Part shown: positions 8,053-16,125 of the stretch, piece by piece
How positions within the stretch are numbered: position 1 is the first letter of the stretch
Layout: every line of letters begins with the position of its first letter
Assembly (NCBI RefSeq): GCF_012223425.1
Contig: NZ_CP038799.1
Coordinates: 744,001-808,000, forward strand
Source of the DNA: Mycolicibacterium frederiksbergense
Lineage (GTDB): Bacteria > Actinomycetota > Actinomycetes > Mycobacteriales > Mycobacteriaceae
DNA length: 64,000 nt
Direction of reading: 5' to 3'
Position numbers and translations under genes: made by a program
Notes under the pieces: model-generated
What the model was told of the DNA's origin: nothing
What the model saw: the letters and a program-made list of their open reading frames with translations, nothing else
Database searches by the model: none

Positions 8053-8446
8053 TTTACACGAACAACGTCAATGTTGATGTGGCTGTTGATGTTCGGTCAT
8101 CCGCGAACTGAAATGCGCTGCTCAGCGCACCCCTTCCCGGTGGAGCTGCCGGGAATTGAAACCGGTGTGCAATCAAGGCTGACCTGCGAAAACAATGGCT
8201 GCGACGACTTGAGACAACGCGAAACGACGCGGCGTGCCGTGCGCATTTAGCCAAGCGTGTTGATGGCATCAACAGCCATCGCCGGCCAGCGAACCTTCGT
8301 CCGCGAACGGACTTACAGTCCGCGTCTCTCGGTCCTTGTTCCGACAAGCAGTGTTGGTTACGGCGGACGATGCTCGTCAATCGCGCGAAGAACAAGCATG
8401 GCTCCGCCTATCTGCGGCGCAGCCATGTGGCAGAGGAATTAGAACC
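8053..8446. other. Intergenic region without recognisable genes
   Basis: I see no convincing coding frame, RNA gene or terminator here. Short open frames on both strands lack family features and ribosome-binding sites. It separates the insertion-sequence pile from the DUF732 gene. Confidence 0.4.
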
Positions 8447-8800
8447 CTACCCAGTGATGCTGGCTGAGTAGGTGTATCCGGCGGCCGACTGCCGCAGCTG
8501 CCAGATCTGCGCCGGGCACAGCTCGTTGACCGCTTGGTTGATGAGGTAGGCGCCCTGGTAGTAGTCCGAGGTCCGGAAGTCGGCCTTCACCTGATCGACG
8601 AGTTGCGCATAGTTCATCTTCGCGGCGACCCGGTCGCAGATCGTCCTGCCGTAGCCGATCGCGGCCTCGGCGTTCGGGAAGTTGTAGCCCGGCCGGACAT
8701 GAACGTTGACGAGATAGGCCACGGTGTCGGCGCCGGCCGGCGGGGCGATGACGCCGAGGACGGCGGTAGCCGCCGCAACTGCCACGAACACGCGCTTCAT
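8447..8800 (-). CDS. Secreted DUF732-family protein
   Basis: A 117-residue protein with a clear signal peptide (MKRVFVAVAAATAVLGVIAPPAGA) and a mature DUF732 domain: YLVNVHVRPGYNFPNAEAAIGYGRTICDRVAAKMNYAQLVDQVKADF, then YYQGAYLINQAVNELCP. DUF732 proteins are small secreted or lipoprotein-like proteins typical of mycobacteria. Their biochemical role is unknown. Two conserved cysteines (ICD and LCP) probably form a disulfide. I chose the ATG at 8800 because the signal peptide begins there. The cupin gene upstream ends 11 bases before it, so the two are probably co-transcribed. Confidence 0.85.
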   Translation of the reverse strand: MKRVFVAVAAATAVLGVIAPPAGADTVAYLVNVHVRPGYNFPNAEAAIGYGRTICDRVAAKMNYAQLVDQVKADFRTSDYYQGAYLINQAVNELCPAQIWQLRQSAAGYTYSASITG

Positions 8801-8811
8801 GAGCGAAGAGC

Positions 8812-9300
8812 CTATTCCGTGTTCGCGCCGAACGCGTCGGCGAAGCTGGCGTTGCCCATGCTCTCCCTCTGGCTGGCGTCCACCGCCGCTAGGAGGCGAG
8901 AGTTTTCGATGACGATCATCTCCACGTCGCGCCCGTCGTCGGCATAGTGGCGATGCCAGATCCACGGCGGCGTATACACGAAGCTGCCGGCGCTCCACCG
9001 CACGCGTTGATCGCCGATTTCCGACCAGCCCGAGCCATGTTGCACGAAGTGGATCGACTCATGTACGTGTCGATGAAGGTCGCTAGCCTCCCCCGCGGGG
9101 ATCTTCTGCAGAAAAATTTCAATAGAGCTGGCGGGTATTCGCAGGAGCAACCCAATTTGCGATGGGCTTGCAGTTTGGATCCAGTGCGCCTCGGCGGAGC
9201 TAACGACGAGGTGCTTCTCCCCCACGTGCTGGCTGTCGCGACCTCCTGCTCGCGCCATGCTCTTGGCGAATTCGTCTAACTCGTCACGGGATAGAGTCAT
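8812..9300 (-). CDS. Cupin-domain protein
   Basis: A 162-residue protein with one cupin barrel. The first motif, HRHVHESIHFVQHGSGWSEIGDQRVRW, supplies metal-binding histidines and a glutamate. The second, GSFVYTPPWIWHRHYADDG, supplies a further histidine. The spacing resembles gentisate-dioxygenase-like and sensor cupins, but one domain alone does not prove ring cleavage. It is followed after 11 bases by the DUF732 gene on the same strand. The substrate is unknown; it could be an enzyme or a small-molecule binding protein. Confidence 0.75.
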   Translation of the reverse strand: MTLSRDELDEFAKSMARAGGRDSQHVGEKHLVVSSAEAHWIQTASPSQIGLLLRIPASSIEIFLQKIPAGEASDLHRHVHESIHFVQHGSGWSEIGDQRVRWSAGSFVYTPPWIWHRHYADDGRDVEMIVIENSRLLAAVDASQRESMGNASFADAFGANTE

Positions 9301-9510
9301 TCAACGGCCTCCTTCGGGTATTCCTTCGCTTAGTCAGCAGAGTTCTCGACCTGCCATGAACGATGGCCCTTGGTGGACAAGGGTCCAACGGGACTCTGAG
9401 TTTGGTCATCATTGATTATCTCGCCGGGCCGATAGATTCGTTGCGATGACCACAGAGGCGTGTAGGGGTCAATGCAGGGAACGCACCCGTCACCATTCCT
9501 CCGCTTTGAC

Positions 9511-10107
9511 TCATTGGGGCTTGCCGTACACCGCCACGACAACGGTGCGGTCGACGGAATTCTCTGACCAGACCCCGATCCGGGTGTTCGAGCAGTCGGA
9601 CATGACTGCGAGATCGACCGGATCGTGATACCACTGGTTAATCAACTCGATACCGCTGAACGCGAGCGCGGGATTGATGGCCACGGTTTCTGACACCGCG
9701 CCGCTGAATCCCGCGGCCTCCGCCCGCTGCTGTGGCGTAGAACCATCCGATCCGACATCGCCGTTGACGTTGCGGTTGGTCAGCGCATCGCGTGCGTGCC
9801 ACTGCGCGGCGAGCTGGAGACTCGGACTAGTCTTGATGTCGCTCACGCAGCCCGCTTGGCGTTGAATGGTGTATACGTTCGCTACTACGCCGTCATTGAG
9901 GCGCTTGTTGTCACCATGTGCGGCGGGCGTTATCAGTAGTGCTTGCACGCCAAGCACCGCAACGATACCTACCGTGAGCGTCAAAAAGTGTCGGAGGCGG
10001 CGACCTGATGCCTCTCTGACCGTCTTCGTTGCGCCCGGGTTCGGTCGCCGGGCGTCGAGTTGATCACCGCGGGGCCGCTTTTCGTGGGTCGAGTTACACA
10101 CGAGCAA
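9511..10107 (-). CDS. Membrane-anchored or secreted CAP-domain protein
   Basis: A protein of up to 198 residues with one N-terminal hydrophobic segment (HFLTLTVGIVAVLGVQALLITPAAHG) acting as a signal or anchor, then a CAP/SCP-PR1-like domain. Recognisable parts are LQLAAQWHARDALTNRNVNGDVGSDGSTPQQRAEAAGF, the SETVAINPALAFSGIELINQWYHDP block and a C-terminal RTVVVAVYGKP strand. Similar exported mycobacterial CAP-like proteins are common and mostly uncharacterised. The long charged leader before the hydrophobic segment makes the start uncertain. The first 14 bases overlap the end of the decayed aldehyde dehydrogenase region. Confidence 0.7.
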   Translation of the reverse strand: MLVCNSTHEKRPRGDQLDARRPNPGATKTVREASGRRLRHFLTLTVGIVAVLGVQALLITPAAHGDNKRLNDGVVANVYTIQRQAGCVSDIKTSPSLQLAAQWHARDALTNRNVNGDVGSDGSTPQQRAEAAGFSGAVSETVAINPALAFSGIELINQWYHDPVDLAVMSDCSNTRIGVWSENSVDRTVVVAVYGKPQ

Positions 10108-10830
10108 CCTCCCCTATGCCGTAGTCTGCCAAGATGCCGCCTGCAGCCTCGTCACACTGATCGAAAATGGACGGGATCCAACCGGTAGCGGCCGGCGGCC
10201 CAGCGAGAATTGAGCTCACCGCGGCACTTCGATGAATGCGCCATGATTGCCGTGCGGGATACGGGTCGTACGAACCAAAAATCCTCGTCTCCTTCGCTGC
10301 CCCGGCTATGGTGCAGCCCGGATTATCGACGCCGCTACAGGACATCTCGCGACTGTTCTTGCGGGAGCCGTTGAACCATGTAAAGCCGGCTGTAGTCTCA
10401 CGGCTCAAGCCAATCGCGGCGTCGTTGAGACGGGTCCACACCGCGACTGCAAGACCATACGGAGTTGCATTAGCCAGGCTGATCGCCTGAACCTCATCGT
10501 CAAATTCCTTCAACGTGAGCACCGAACCGAATATGTCGTCCTGCATGTCCTGAACAACGGCGGATGCCGGTTCGAGGGTGGCAACAATCGTCGAAGCGGC
10601 GAAGTAGCCGGGTAATTCATCGGGTTGGCTCGGCTCCCCTCCGCTGAATTTCGTTCCCTCGGTCCTGGCGATGTTCCGGCACACTCTTTCGGGCTGAGCG
10701 TGGGAAACCAGCGGTCCAGTCTGGGCACCGATTTTGCGGGGATTTGCGACGACGATCATGCTGACCTTGGTCCTGGAACTTGCCGTTGCGTCATGAAACT
10801 TGGAGACGTACACGAGGATTCGCTGCATGC
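10094..10830 (-). pseudogene. Decayed aldehyde dehydrogenase, C-terminal part
   Basis: An open frame of 244 codons contains only the C-terminal third of an NAD-dependent aldehyde dehydrogenase. It runs IGAQTGPLVSHAQPERV, LPGYFAASTIVATLEP, DDIFGSVLTLKEFDDEVQAISLANATPYGLAVAVWTR and TTAGFTWFNGSRKNSREMSCSGVDNPG. The cofactor-binding half and the catalytic cysteine are missing. After the last block the sequence no longer resembles the family, which suggests a frameshift, and conserved positions are altered (IFGSVL rather than IFGPVL). It is best read as a gene remnant at the edge of the pca cluster. Confidence 0.75.
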
Positions 10831-10892
10831 CCTAAAGATCTGCCCGTCGGTGATCACCGAGGCCGCCTGCGATGCCGATAGCGCCGCCAAGG

Positions 10893-11615
10893 TCAGCATT
10901 GACGACGATCACCGACGCGTCCCTCACACGAGAGTGCTATGCGCATCCGCTTCTCGAGCGCGGCAATGCTGAGCCCGAACGTGTGCAAGACCCGCAGCTG
11001 GCCGCCACCGGTGTGGTCGATGTCAAACACGGCATAGTCGGTGTACACTCGATTGACGCATCCAAGTCCGGTCAGTGGATAGCTGCACGAAGGAACCAAT
11101 TTAGCGGTTCCGTCCTTCGCGAACAGCGTCATCATGACCAACACGCTCTTCGCGCCGATAGCAAGATCCATCGCGCCGCCGACGGCGGGTATGGCGTCAG
11201 GCGCCCCGGTGTGCCAGTTGGCGAGATCCCCGCGCTCGCTGACCTGAAACGCGCCGAGGACACAGACGTCGAGATGACCGCCGCGCATCATGGCGAAGGA
11301 GTCGGCGTGGTGGAAGTAGGATGCCCCAGGGGTTTCGGTGACCGGGATCTTGCCGGCGTTTGTCAGATCGGGATCGATTGCGTCGCCGATCGCCTCCCCA
11401 CCCATCCCGAGCATCCCGTTCTCGGTGTGCAACACGACCCCCGCGGCGGGGTCCAGGAAGTCAGCGACCATGGTGGGCTGCCCGATGCCGAGGTTGACGT
11501 ACGAACCCGCGGGGATGTCGTGGGCGATCATCGCGGCGATCTCCCGACGGTCGAGCGGGCCCCGGTCGAGGTGCTCGACACAGGCGCGGATCGATGCGTC
11601 GACTGTTCTCGTCAC
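10893..11615 (-). CDS. pcaJ: 3-oxoadipate CoA-transferase subunit B
   Basis: A 240-residue class I CoA-transferase beta subunit. The catalytic glutamate lies in the ENGMLGMGG motif after NLGIGQPTMVADFLDPAAGVVLHT. With PcaI it would transfer CoA from succinyl-CoA to 3-oxoadipate, the penultimate step of the beta-ketoadipate pathway, in the cytosol. The GTG start at 11615 overlaps the pcaI stop by four bases (GTGA). It is the last gene of the pcaHGBLIJ run. The final thiolase, PcaF, is not in this cluster. The assignment relies on context, since related transferases act on acetoacetate. Confidence 0.88.
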   Translation of the reverse strand: MTRTVDASIRACVEHLDRGPLDRREIAAMIAHDIPAGSYVNLGIGQPTMVADFLDPAAGVVLHTENGMLGMGGEAIGDAIDPDLTNAGKIPVTETPGASYFHHADSFAMMRGGHLDVCVLGAFQVSERGDLANWHTGAPDAIPAVGGAMDLAIGAKSVLVMMTLFAKDGTAKLVPSCSYPLTGLGCVNRVYTDYAVFDIDHTGGGQLRVLHTFGLSIAALEKRMRIALSCEGRVGDRRQC

Positions 11616-12310
11616 GAGGCTGCCTCCGTGGTCGTCTCGGGAATTGCGGACAGGTCGAGGACGCGGTCGACGTAGATGCCGGGCGTGACGACCGTCTCGG
11701 GGTCGATCTGCCCGGTGTCGACGACGCGGGAGACCTCGACGACAGTAAGCAATGCCGCGGTCGCCATCACCGGGCCGAAGTTTCGCGCGGTCTTGCGGTA
11801 CAACAGGTTTCCGAACTGGTCCGCTACGTGCGCCCCGATGAGCGCCACATCTCCGAAGATCGGGTACTCCAGCACGTAGTCGCGGCCGTCGATGGTGCGG
11901 ATCTCCTTGCCCTCGACCAGTGGCGTGCCAACCCCCGTCGGGCAGAAGAATGCGCCGATGCCGGCCCCCGCCGCCCTGATCCGTTCGGCCAGGTTGCCCT
12001 GAGGGACCACCTCGAGGTCGACCTTGCCCGCCCGGTAGAGCGCGTCGAACACGTACGAATCGGCCTGTCGCGGGAAGGAGCAGATGACCTTGGCGACCCG
12101 ACCCGCCGCCAGCAGCGCGGCCAGGCCGGTGTCGCCGTTGCCTGCGTTGTTGCTGACGATGGTGAGGTCGGCGGCACCCTGTCGAATCAGCGCATCGATG
12201 AGCGTGGTGGGCATGCCCGCCATGCCGAACCCCCCGACGAGAACCGTTGCACCGTCTTCGATTCCAGCGACGGCATCCTCGGCACGGTCGCAGACAACGG
12301 TGCGACTCAT
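11612..12310 (-). CDS. pcaI: 3-oxoadipate CoA-transferase subunit A
   Basis: A 232-residue alpha subunit of a class I CoA-transferase, with the glycine-rich GATVLVGGFGMAGMPTTLIDALI block near the N-terminus, LTIVSNNAGNGDTGLAALL, and GAFFCPTGVGTPLVEGKEIR in the middle. It pairs with the PcaJ-like protein to activate 3-oxoadipate to its CoA ester. The start overlaps the stop of the enol-lactone hydrolase gene by four bases, and its own stop overlaps the pcaJ GTG, so translation of the operon is tightly coupled. The 3-oxoadipate substrate is inferred from the operon. Confidence 0.88.
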   Translation of the reverse strand: MSRTVVCDRAEDAVAGIEDGATVLVGGFGMAGMPTTLIDALIRQGAADLTIVSNNAGNGDTGLAALLAAGRVAKVICSFPRQADSYVFDALYRAGKVDLEVVPQGNLAERIRAAGAGIGAFFCPTGVGTPLVEGKEIRTIDGRDYVLEYPIFGDVALIGAHVADQFGNLLYRKTARNFGPVMATAALLTVVEVSRVVDTGQIDPETVVTPGIYVDRVLDLSAIPETTTEAAS

Positions 12311-13488
12311 GATGGCGCACCTGGGTGCTCGTCGAACTCGGGCAGGACCTCGGCGGCTATGCGGAAGGCGGAGTTGGCGTCGGGAACCCCACAGTAGATC
12401 GCGGTCTGCAAGAGCAACTCTTTGATCTCGTCGTTGCTCAGACCGTTCCGGCGGGCCGCCCGCAGGTGCATCGCCAGTTCCTCGTGGTGACCGCGGGCGA
12501 CCAGCGCCGTCAGCGTGATCATCGAGCGGCTGCGGAAGTCGAGACCCGGGCGGGTCCAGATGCTGCCCCAGGCATACTGCGTAATCATGTGCTGGAAGTC
12601 GGCGGTCAGGTCGGTGGTACCGGCCACTGCCCGGTCGACGTGCGCATGGCCCAGCACCTCCCGCCGTACCGCCATTCCTGCACGGTGCACGTCTTCGAGG
12701 GTCTTGCTCGGGGGCTGCGGAACACCGACGATCTCTGCGATCAGGCCGGCCACCCTGTCCGGAGCTTCGGCGGGGGCCAGGTGTCCGACGCCGTCGAGCA
12801 CCACGAGGTCCCCGTCTTTTACGTCGGAGGCGATGCGCCTCAACGATTCCGGCGGCGTGGGGCTGTCAGCGCTACCCGCAACGGCCAGGACCGGAGTGAC
12901 GATCTCGGACAACCTATCGGTTACATCAAACACTGCTAACGCTTCGCATACCTGCGCATAGGACTCCGCATCGGTGTGACTCAGGGCATCCAGCAGCGCC
13001 GAGGCGGTCCCCGGCTCGCGGTCGACAAAGCCCGGCGCGAACCAGCGCTCGGCCGCGCCGGTCAGCATCGTGTCGACACCGCCGGCGCGGACGGTAGCGG
13101 CACGTGCGAGCCAGCCGTCCGGGGTGCCGATGACGGCGCCGGTGCACAGCAGGGTCGCCGAGCTGACCCGTTGCGGAGCATCGAGCAGCAGCTGCAGACC
13201 GACGCAACCACCCACCGAATCACCGGCGTAGTGGAATGTCTCCACGTTAAGGTCGTCCGCGATCACCAGCACCGCTGCCGCGAGGTCGGCGATGGTGAAC
13301 GGGTGGGCCCGACGGCCGCGGCCGTGACCGGGAAGGTCCCATCCGACTACGCGCACATGATCGACCAGTCGTTGCGCCACGCCTGTCCACAGGGTGGCCG
13401 TCGTTGTCCCCAGCGACGGGCCGAGCAAAAGCAGCGGCCCGTCGTCGGGTCCGCCGAGGTGGATGGCGGTGAGAGGCGGATTGCTCAT
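12307..13488 (-). CDS. pcaL: Fused 3-oxoadipate enol-lactonase / 4-carboxymuconolactone decarboxylase
   Basis: A 393-residue fusion. Residues 1-260 are an alpha/beta hydrolase (PcaD-like) with WDLPGHGRG, the nucleophile elbow AGDSVGG, and a C-terminal LDGVGHLAP histidine motif. Residues 270-390 are a carboxymuconolactone decarboxylase (PcaC-like) with the AVRREVLGHAHVDRA and YAWGSIWTRPGLDFRSRSMITLTALVARG blocks. Together they convert 4-carboxymuconolactone to 3-oxoadipate. Such PcaL fusions are typical of actinobacteria. The ATG at 13488 was chosen because it overlaps the pcaB stop by four bases. Sequence upstream in this frame is antisense-like and arginine-rich. Confidence 0.93.
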   Translation of the reverse strand: MSNPPLTAIHLGGPDDGPLLLLGPSLGTTTATLWTGVAQRLVDHVRVVGWDLPGHGRGRRAHPFTIADLAAAVLVIADDLNVETFHYAGDSVGGCVGLQLLLDAPQRVSSATLLCTGAVIGTPDGWLARAATVRAGGVDTMLTGAAERWFAPGFVDREPGTASALLDALSHTDAESYAQVCEALAVFDVTDRLSEIVTPVLAVAGSADSPTPPESLRRIASDVKDGDLVVLDGVGHLAPAEAPDRVAGLIAEIVGVPQPPSKTLEDVHRAGMAVRREVLGHAHVDRAVAGTTDLTADFQHMITQYAWGSIWTRPGLDFRSRSMITLTALVARGHHEELAMHLRAARRNGLSNDEIKELLLQTAIYCGVPDANSAFRIAAEVLPEFDEHPGAPS

Positions 13489-14690
13489 GGCGCGTCCTTG
13501 ACGAAGCGGCAAGCCCGGCCGAGTGTCGAGTCGATCAGCCGATCCGCGGCGCCGGTGTAGCCGGGTAGCGCTGCACGACCTGTCAGCTCGGTCATCGAGC
13601 GCTGTTCGGAAAGCAGGTCTTCGGCGGCGGCCAGATTGGCCGCGGCGCGCGCCGAGTCGACACGGAGGCCGGACAGGAGGTCGGATGTGTGCGCGGCGGC
13701 GACGACGGTGTGGCGGGCGAGTGTCCGCAAGGTGGCCCATTCTGTGTGCCAGGCGCCGTCGGAGCGTTCGTCGACGGTCGCGCCTGCGGCGGTGTGCAGG
13801 ATGCTGCCAAGGGGTCCGGCGGTGAGCGCGGCGCGGCGGATCAGCACCGAGCGGACCGGGTTGTTCTTGTGCGGCAGCGTCGACGAGCCGCCACCGCGCC
13901 CCTCAGCCAGCTCGCCGATCTCGGGCCTACAGCCCGTCGTGACGTCCGCGGCGATGTGGCCCCAGGCGTCGCAGCAGCTCACCAGCGCGTCGCCGATCCG
14001 GGTGACCTGCCACCGGGTGGTATGCCAGGGCGGGGTGGGCGCCAACCGCAGCGTGGCGGCCAAGCCGTCACTGAGAGCGATGGCCCCCTCGACGGATCCG
14101 GCCAATTCGGTTGCGGCTGCGAGCGATCCCACCGCGCCACCGACCTGCGCCGGCAACGACGCCATCAGCCCCGCTATGGGCTCGGCGGCGTCGAGTACAC
14201 CGGTCAGCCAGCGGGCGAACTTGGCGCCGAGGGTGCTCGGCAGTGCGGCCTGGGTCAGCGTGCGGGCGAGTGCCGAAGTGTCACGGTGAGTTTCGGCCAG
14301 TTCGGTCAGCGCCCGTACCTGGATGGCGAACTCGTCGCCGATGCGGATCAAGACGTCACGCGTGCAGAGCATCAGTGCGGTGTCGACGACGTCCTGACTG
14401 GTCAGCCCGCGGTGCAGCCAGCGGGCCGTTGGTTCCGCCGAGCGTTCCCGCAACATCAGCACCAGGGCGGAGACGGGATTGCCGTCCGCGCCAGCGCGCC
14501 GGGCGATCGTCGCGGCGTCACCGTCGGCGAGCAGGATGGTCAGGTCCGCGCGCGCCTGCCGGGGCGCGATGCCCGCGTCAACGAGTCCGTCCAGCCAGGC
14601 TTGTTCCACCGCGACCATCGCGGACAGGAATGCGCCGTCGCTCATCAGGTCGCCCGCGAGATCGTCGCCCGGCCAGAACAGGTCGGTCAT
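13485..14690 (-). CDS. pcaB: 3-carboxy-cis,cis-muconate cycloisomerase
   Basis: A 401-residue member of the fumarase/aspartase superfamily that closes 3-carboxymuconate to 4-carboxymuconolactone. The superfamily signature is present as GGGSSTLPHKNNPV near residue 260, and the substrate-binding block GLTSQDVVDTALML is near residue 95. Length is normal for bacterial PcaB, which is usually about 350-450 residues. It overlaps its neighbours by four bases on both sides. It is named for its position between ring-cleaving PcaHG and PcaL; an isolated sequence of this family could also be adenylosuccinate lyase-like. Confidence 0.92.
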   Translation of the reverse strand: MTDLFWPGDDLAGDLMSDGAFLSAMVAVEQAWLDGLVDAGIAPRQARADLTILLADGDAATIARRAGADGNPVSALVLMLRERSAEPTARWLHRGLTSQDVVDTALMLCTRDVLIRIGDEFAIQVRALTELAETHRDTSALARTLTQAALPSTLGAKFARWLTGVLDAAEPIAGLMASLPAQVGGAVGSLAAATELAGSVEGAIALSDGLAATLRLAPTPPWHTTRWQVTRIGDALVSCCDAWGHIAADVTTGCRPEIGELAEGRGGGSSTLPHKNNPVRSVLIRRAALTAGPLGSILHTAAGATVDERSDGAWHTEWATLRTLARHTVVAAAHTSDLLSGLRVDSARAAANLAAAEDLLSEQRSMTELTGRAALPGYTGAADRLIDSTLGRACRFVKDAP

Positions 14691-15256
14691 TGCTGGTGGG
14701 CCGGGTAACGCAGGAAGACCGTCTCGGCCTTGTCCTGTGCATCCTGCAATTGGATGTCGAAGCGTAGACCGGTTTGGTCGCGGGTGGCGATGAGCGTGTC
14801 ACGACGCTCGGGCGTAAGCGTGTTCAGCAGCGGATCGTTCTCCAGTTGCTTGCCGGGAATGTAGGCGCGGGTGAACAACCGGTTCAGCAGTCCCCTGGCG
14901 AACACGGTGATCAGAATGAACGGCGCGGCAACGGGTTCGCTGACGCCGGGGATGACGGTGGTAAAGGTGTACCGCCCCGCTTCATCGGTAGTGGCACGGC
15001 CCCACCCGGTGAAGGTCCAGCCGTCTCGGTGCAGGGAGCCGGTGGCGTTCGGGATGCTGCCGTCGGCGTCGGCCTGCCAGATCTCCAGCAGCGCGTCGGG
15101 CACTCCTCGGCCGTCGGCGTCGGCGACGACGCCGTGCAACTGAACGGCGTTCGGCGTACCCGGCGGAACCAACTCGTTGCACCTGTCGAACGGCAGCGCG
15201 TAACCGAAGAAGGGTCCGACGGTCTGTCCGGGGGTAGCGGTCAGCAACCTGCTCAT
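14687..15256 (-). CDS. pcaG: Protocatechuate 3,4-dioxygenase alpha subunit
   Basis: A 189-residue intradiol dioxygenase alpha subunit. The start MSRLLTATPGQTVGPFFGYALPF is a classic PcaG N-terminus. The barrel follows with VQLHGVVADADGRGVPDALLEIWQADADG, and FARGLLNRLFTRAYIPG lies near the C-terminus. As in known PcaG proteins it lacks the tyrosine and histidine iron ligands, which the beta subunit supplies. The ATG at 15256 overlaps the pcaH stop (TGATG). With PcaH it cleaves protocatechuate between its hydroxyls to give 3-carboxymuconate. Confidence 0.93.
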   Translation of the reverse strand: MSRLLTATPGQTVGPFFGYALPFDRCNELVPPGTPNAVQLHGVVADADGRGVPDALLEIWQADADGSIPNATGSLHRDGWTFTGWGRATTDEAGRYTFTTVIPGVSEPVAAPFILITVFARGLLNRLFTRAYIPGKQLENDPLLNTLTPERRDTLIATRDQTGLRFDIQLQDAQDKAETVFLRYPAHQQ

Positions 15257-16053
15257 CAGTGCTGGCTTCCGTGGTCGGGGTTTTCGCTCGGAATGCGCGA
15301 CGCTCCGGTCAACACGATGTCCCATCGGTAGCCGGTGGCCCACTCGTGGGTGGTCACGTCATGGTCGTAGCTGGCAACCAGGCGATCCCGCGCCTTCTGA
15401 TCCGGGATCGCCTGGAAGATCGGATCAAGGCAGAGGAGCGGGTCGCCCGGGAAGTACATCTGGGTGACCATTCGCTGCGTGAATTCCGTTCCGAAGAGCG
15501 AGAAGTGGATGTGTGCGGGCCGCCACGCGTTGCGGTGGTTCTTCCACGGATACGGCCCCGGCTTGATCGTGGTGAACCGGTAGATGCCGTCATCGTCGGT
15601 CAGACAGCGGCCGGCGCCGGTGAAGTTGGGGTCGATTGGGGACGGGTGCTGATCCCGCTTGTGGATGTAACGTCCGCCGGCGTTGGCCTGCCAGATCTCG
15701 ACGAGCTGGCGGCGCACAGGCCGTCCTGCGCCGTCGACGACCCGGCCGGTCACCACCAGTCGTTCGCCGATGGGTTCACCCGAGTGCTGGACGGTGAGGT
15801 CGGCTTCAAGCGGGTGAACGTCGCGTTCGGAGAAGCACGGCGTCCATAGCTCGACCCCTTCCGGGTCGGCGTGGTGCAGATCTTTGGTCGGATGCCGTAG
15901 CAGGCTGCTCCGGTACGGCGGATAACTCAGGCGCGGCTGCGTCTCCTCGACCCCTGCACGCTGGTAGGCGGACTCGATCGCACCGATCTCCGCGCTGATC
16001 TCCGGCTGGCTCGCTACGGCGCCGTCGGGATTGCTGTCGATCAACGTTGTCAC
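15256..16053 (-). CDS. pcaH: Protocatechuate 3,4-dioxygenase beta subunit
   Basis: A 265-residue catalytic beta subunit that holds the non-haem Fe(III). The ligands can be placed in GGRYIHKRDQHPSPIDPNFTG (first tyrosine) and in PYPWKNHRNAWRPAHIHFSLFG (second tyrosine-region residue replaced or shifted, plus the two histidines). LSYPPYRSSLLRHPTK near the N-terminus is typical of PcaH. I prefer the GTG at 16053, where similarity begins; an ATG farther upstream would start inside the operator-like palindrome. No strong ribosome-binding site is seen, so the start is uncertain. It is the first gene of the operon, divergent from the IclR gene. Confidence 0.9.
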   Translation of the reverse strand: MTTLIDSNPDGAVASQPEISAEIGAIESAYQRAGVEETQPRLSYPPYRSSLLRHPTKDLHHADPEGVELWTPCFSERDVHPLEADLTVQHSGEPIGERLVVTGRVVDGAGRPVRRQLVEIWQANAGGRYIHKRDQHPSPIDPNFTGAGRCLTDDDGIYRFTTIKPGPYPWKNHRNAWRPAHIHFSLFGTEFTQRMVTQMYFPGDPLLCLDPIFQAIPDQKARDRLVASYDHDVTTHEWATGYRWDIVLTGASRIPSENPDHGSQH

Positions 16054-16097
16054 GGCGCCTACGGTACCGACGACGTTGAGACTGGCGAACGGTAGAA

Positions 16098-16112
16098 TTC
16101 CACTGAGCGGAA
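16098..16112. promoter_or_regulatory. Candidate IclR operator between pcaH and its regulator
   Basis: TTCCACTGAGCGGAA is a near-perfect 15-bp palindrome (12 of 15 positions symmetric, TTCC-N7-GGAA) in the 72-base gap between the divergent pcaH and IclR genes. IclR-type regulators bind short palindromes of this kind. The position would allow control of both directions. Confidence 0.6.
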
Positions 16113-16125
16113 AGGCCATCCACAA

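Noticed and set aside
7985..8060. CRISPR array
   Set aside because: There are only three imperfect 20-bp repeats with almost no spacers, and no cas genes are present.
11616..12320. Long upstream extension of the pcaJ frame
   Set aside because: It lies inside pcaI and gives an arginine-rich, motif-free sequence. The GTG at 11615 coupled to the pcaI stop is the sensible start.
13689..14708. Plus-strand frame of 339 codons opposite pcaB
   Set aside because: It has no recognisable domain, and the minus strand carries the cycloisomerase signature.
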